From assembly GCA_022606425.2 (NCBI GenBank), contig JAHDVF020000861.1, positions 558,001-622,000 on the forward strand: a DNA stretch of 64,000 bases, given 5' to 3'. Both the position numbers and the translations under genes were made by a program. The notes under the pieces are model-generated. The model was not told the DNA's origin, ran no database searches, and saw only the letters and a list, made by a program, of their open reading frames with translations. Position 1 is the first letter of the stretch. Each line of letters opens with the position of its first letter. Origin of the DNA: Lepidostoma basale. Taxonomy: Eukaryota; Arthropoda; Insecta; Trichoptera; Lepidostomatidae. Below, piece after piece: positions 63,548 through 64,000 of the stretch.

Positions 63548-63655
63548 TTTCTTCTTCTTCTTCCTCTTCGTTAAGGTCGTATGACCTGTTTGTTACGGTG
63601 GGCTCTCCTGGGATGATGATGTACAGCCATCTCTCCATCTCTTGTGAATCATATT
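63548..63655 (-). mobile_element. Possible LINE 3' terminus with (GAA)n tail
   Basis: Inverse tail ttcttcttcttcctcttcg. The minus strand reads MERWLYIIIPGEPTVTNRSY. Family not identified. Confidence 0.35.
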
Positions 63656-63764
63656 TTTGAGATAAAATGAATTTAAGATTTTTTAATTTATCGAGGTCAG
63701 GTGTTGTTAAAATTAATTAAAAAATATCTGTTGGTCATACTCAAACTTTTATTTTCTTCTTAAT

Positions 63765-64000
63765 TTGTGAACATAACTGTATGTCGAAACCAACTCAGGG
63801 ATCCTTAATAATTTTACTTATGATGCAATCATCTGACTTATATTTCTCCATTATTTTGTTGTTCTATCATATATCCGTTTCCTGCACATTATTCTCAGTG
63901 CTCTTATTTTTTCTATATTTATCCTACTTTCATTCTTCTTTTGCCATCTCCAAGCTTCATTTCAAGTAGGCACTAGAACTCCATTATGTACTGCCATCTT
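63765..64000 (-). mobile_element. LINE-A fragment running off the window
   Basis: The minus strand matches MAVHNGVLVP (inverse actgccatctt at the window end), then EAWRWQKKNESRIN and a decayed NIRS...NKI region to 63780. No tail. Confidence 0.7.

Noticed and set aside
1..64000. CRISPR array, operon or prokaryotic defence system
   Set aside because: No regularly spaced direct repeats, no ribosome-binding-site pattern, no long adjacent genes; composition and elements are those of an insect genome.

Overview
The window looks like AT-rich, intergenic or deep-intronic DNA from an insect, most likely a moth or butterfly. This is inferred from its repeat families: mariner elements close to the cecropia and mellifera subfamilies, tRNA-headed SINEs, many 5'-truncated LINE 3' ends, and piggyBac-like elements with TTAA targets. 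I find no intact host gene, rRNA gene, functional tRNA gene, CRISPR array or prokaryotic feature. The only host-gene signals are weak: a ratchet-type splice site with an open 92-nt frame after it (7240-7352), a candidate 89-nt internal exon (56374-56462) and a small CpG-rich island (44690-44880).

Repeat families (names are mine). LINE-A: more than 30 fragments of the C-terminus and 3' end of one non-LTR retrotransposon. They share a WFGHMER / RGRPRKTWHDQI / SAYPFGETA-stop reading frame and end in (TTAG)n or (TTG)n tails. LINE-A-na: a non-autonomous derivative with the same last ~60 bp and tail but an unrelated upstream module (MRFATHHTASP frame). LINE-B: reverse-transcriptase or C-terminal pieces ending in (GAA)n. 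LINE-C: a CR1/L2-like C-terminus (AFAVAGPSAWNNLP). LINE-D, E, F and G: other LINE 3' ends. SINE-1: tRNA-headed SINE with A and B boxes; SINE-2: a second tRNA-like family. FB/HHR: foldback or single units built around hammerhead-ribozyme-like cores, probably derivatives of Penelope-like elements or retrozymes. R5: a ~300-bp repeat often carrying long inverted arms.

Layout. 1-5 kb: LINE-B reverse-transcriptase relic, two LINE-A copies tail to tail, a foldback with LINE-A in its loop, and a piggyBac-like element that kept only the transposase zinc-finger end. 5-16 kb: dense LINE-A, LINE-C and SINE mixture with the clearest hammerhead units (9.4, 10.3 and 12.9 kb). 16-30 kb: a piggyBac-like element with subterminal palindromes, several foldbacks, R5 copies and a LINE-A insertion with clean target-site duplications. 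30-44 kb: a near full-length mariner, a SINE-head/LINE-tail chimera, LINE-F and G ends, an R5 insertion inside LINE-A, and a mariner nested inside a piggyBac-like element. 44-64 kb: CpG island, a degraded mellifera-type mariner, a LINE-A copy flanked by ~125-bp direct repeats, hammerhead foldbacks, a Tc1/mariner-type MITE and a LINE-A reverse-transcriptase fragment with YADD.

The window therefore shows mobile elements using, parasitising and interrupting one another. LINE-A appears to supply its 3' end to a non-autonomous partner and to a chimeric SINE. mariner sits inside a piggyBac-like element, LINE-A inside FB/HHR units, and R5 inside LINE-A. The most notable signal is the recurring hammerhead architecture (CUGANGA, stem II, GAAAC, NUH, stem I), often in head-to-head palindromes.
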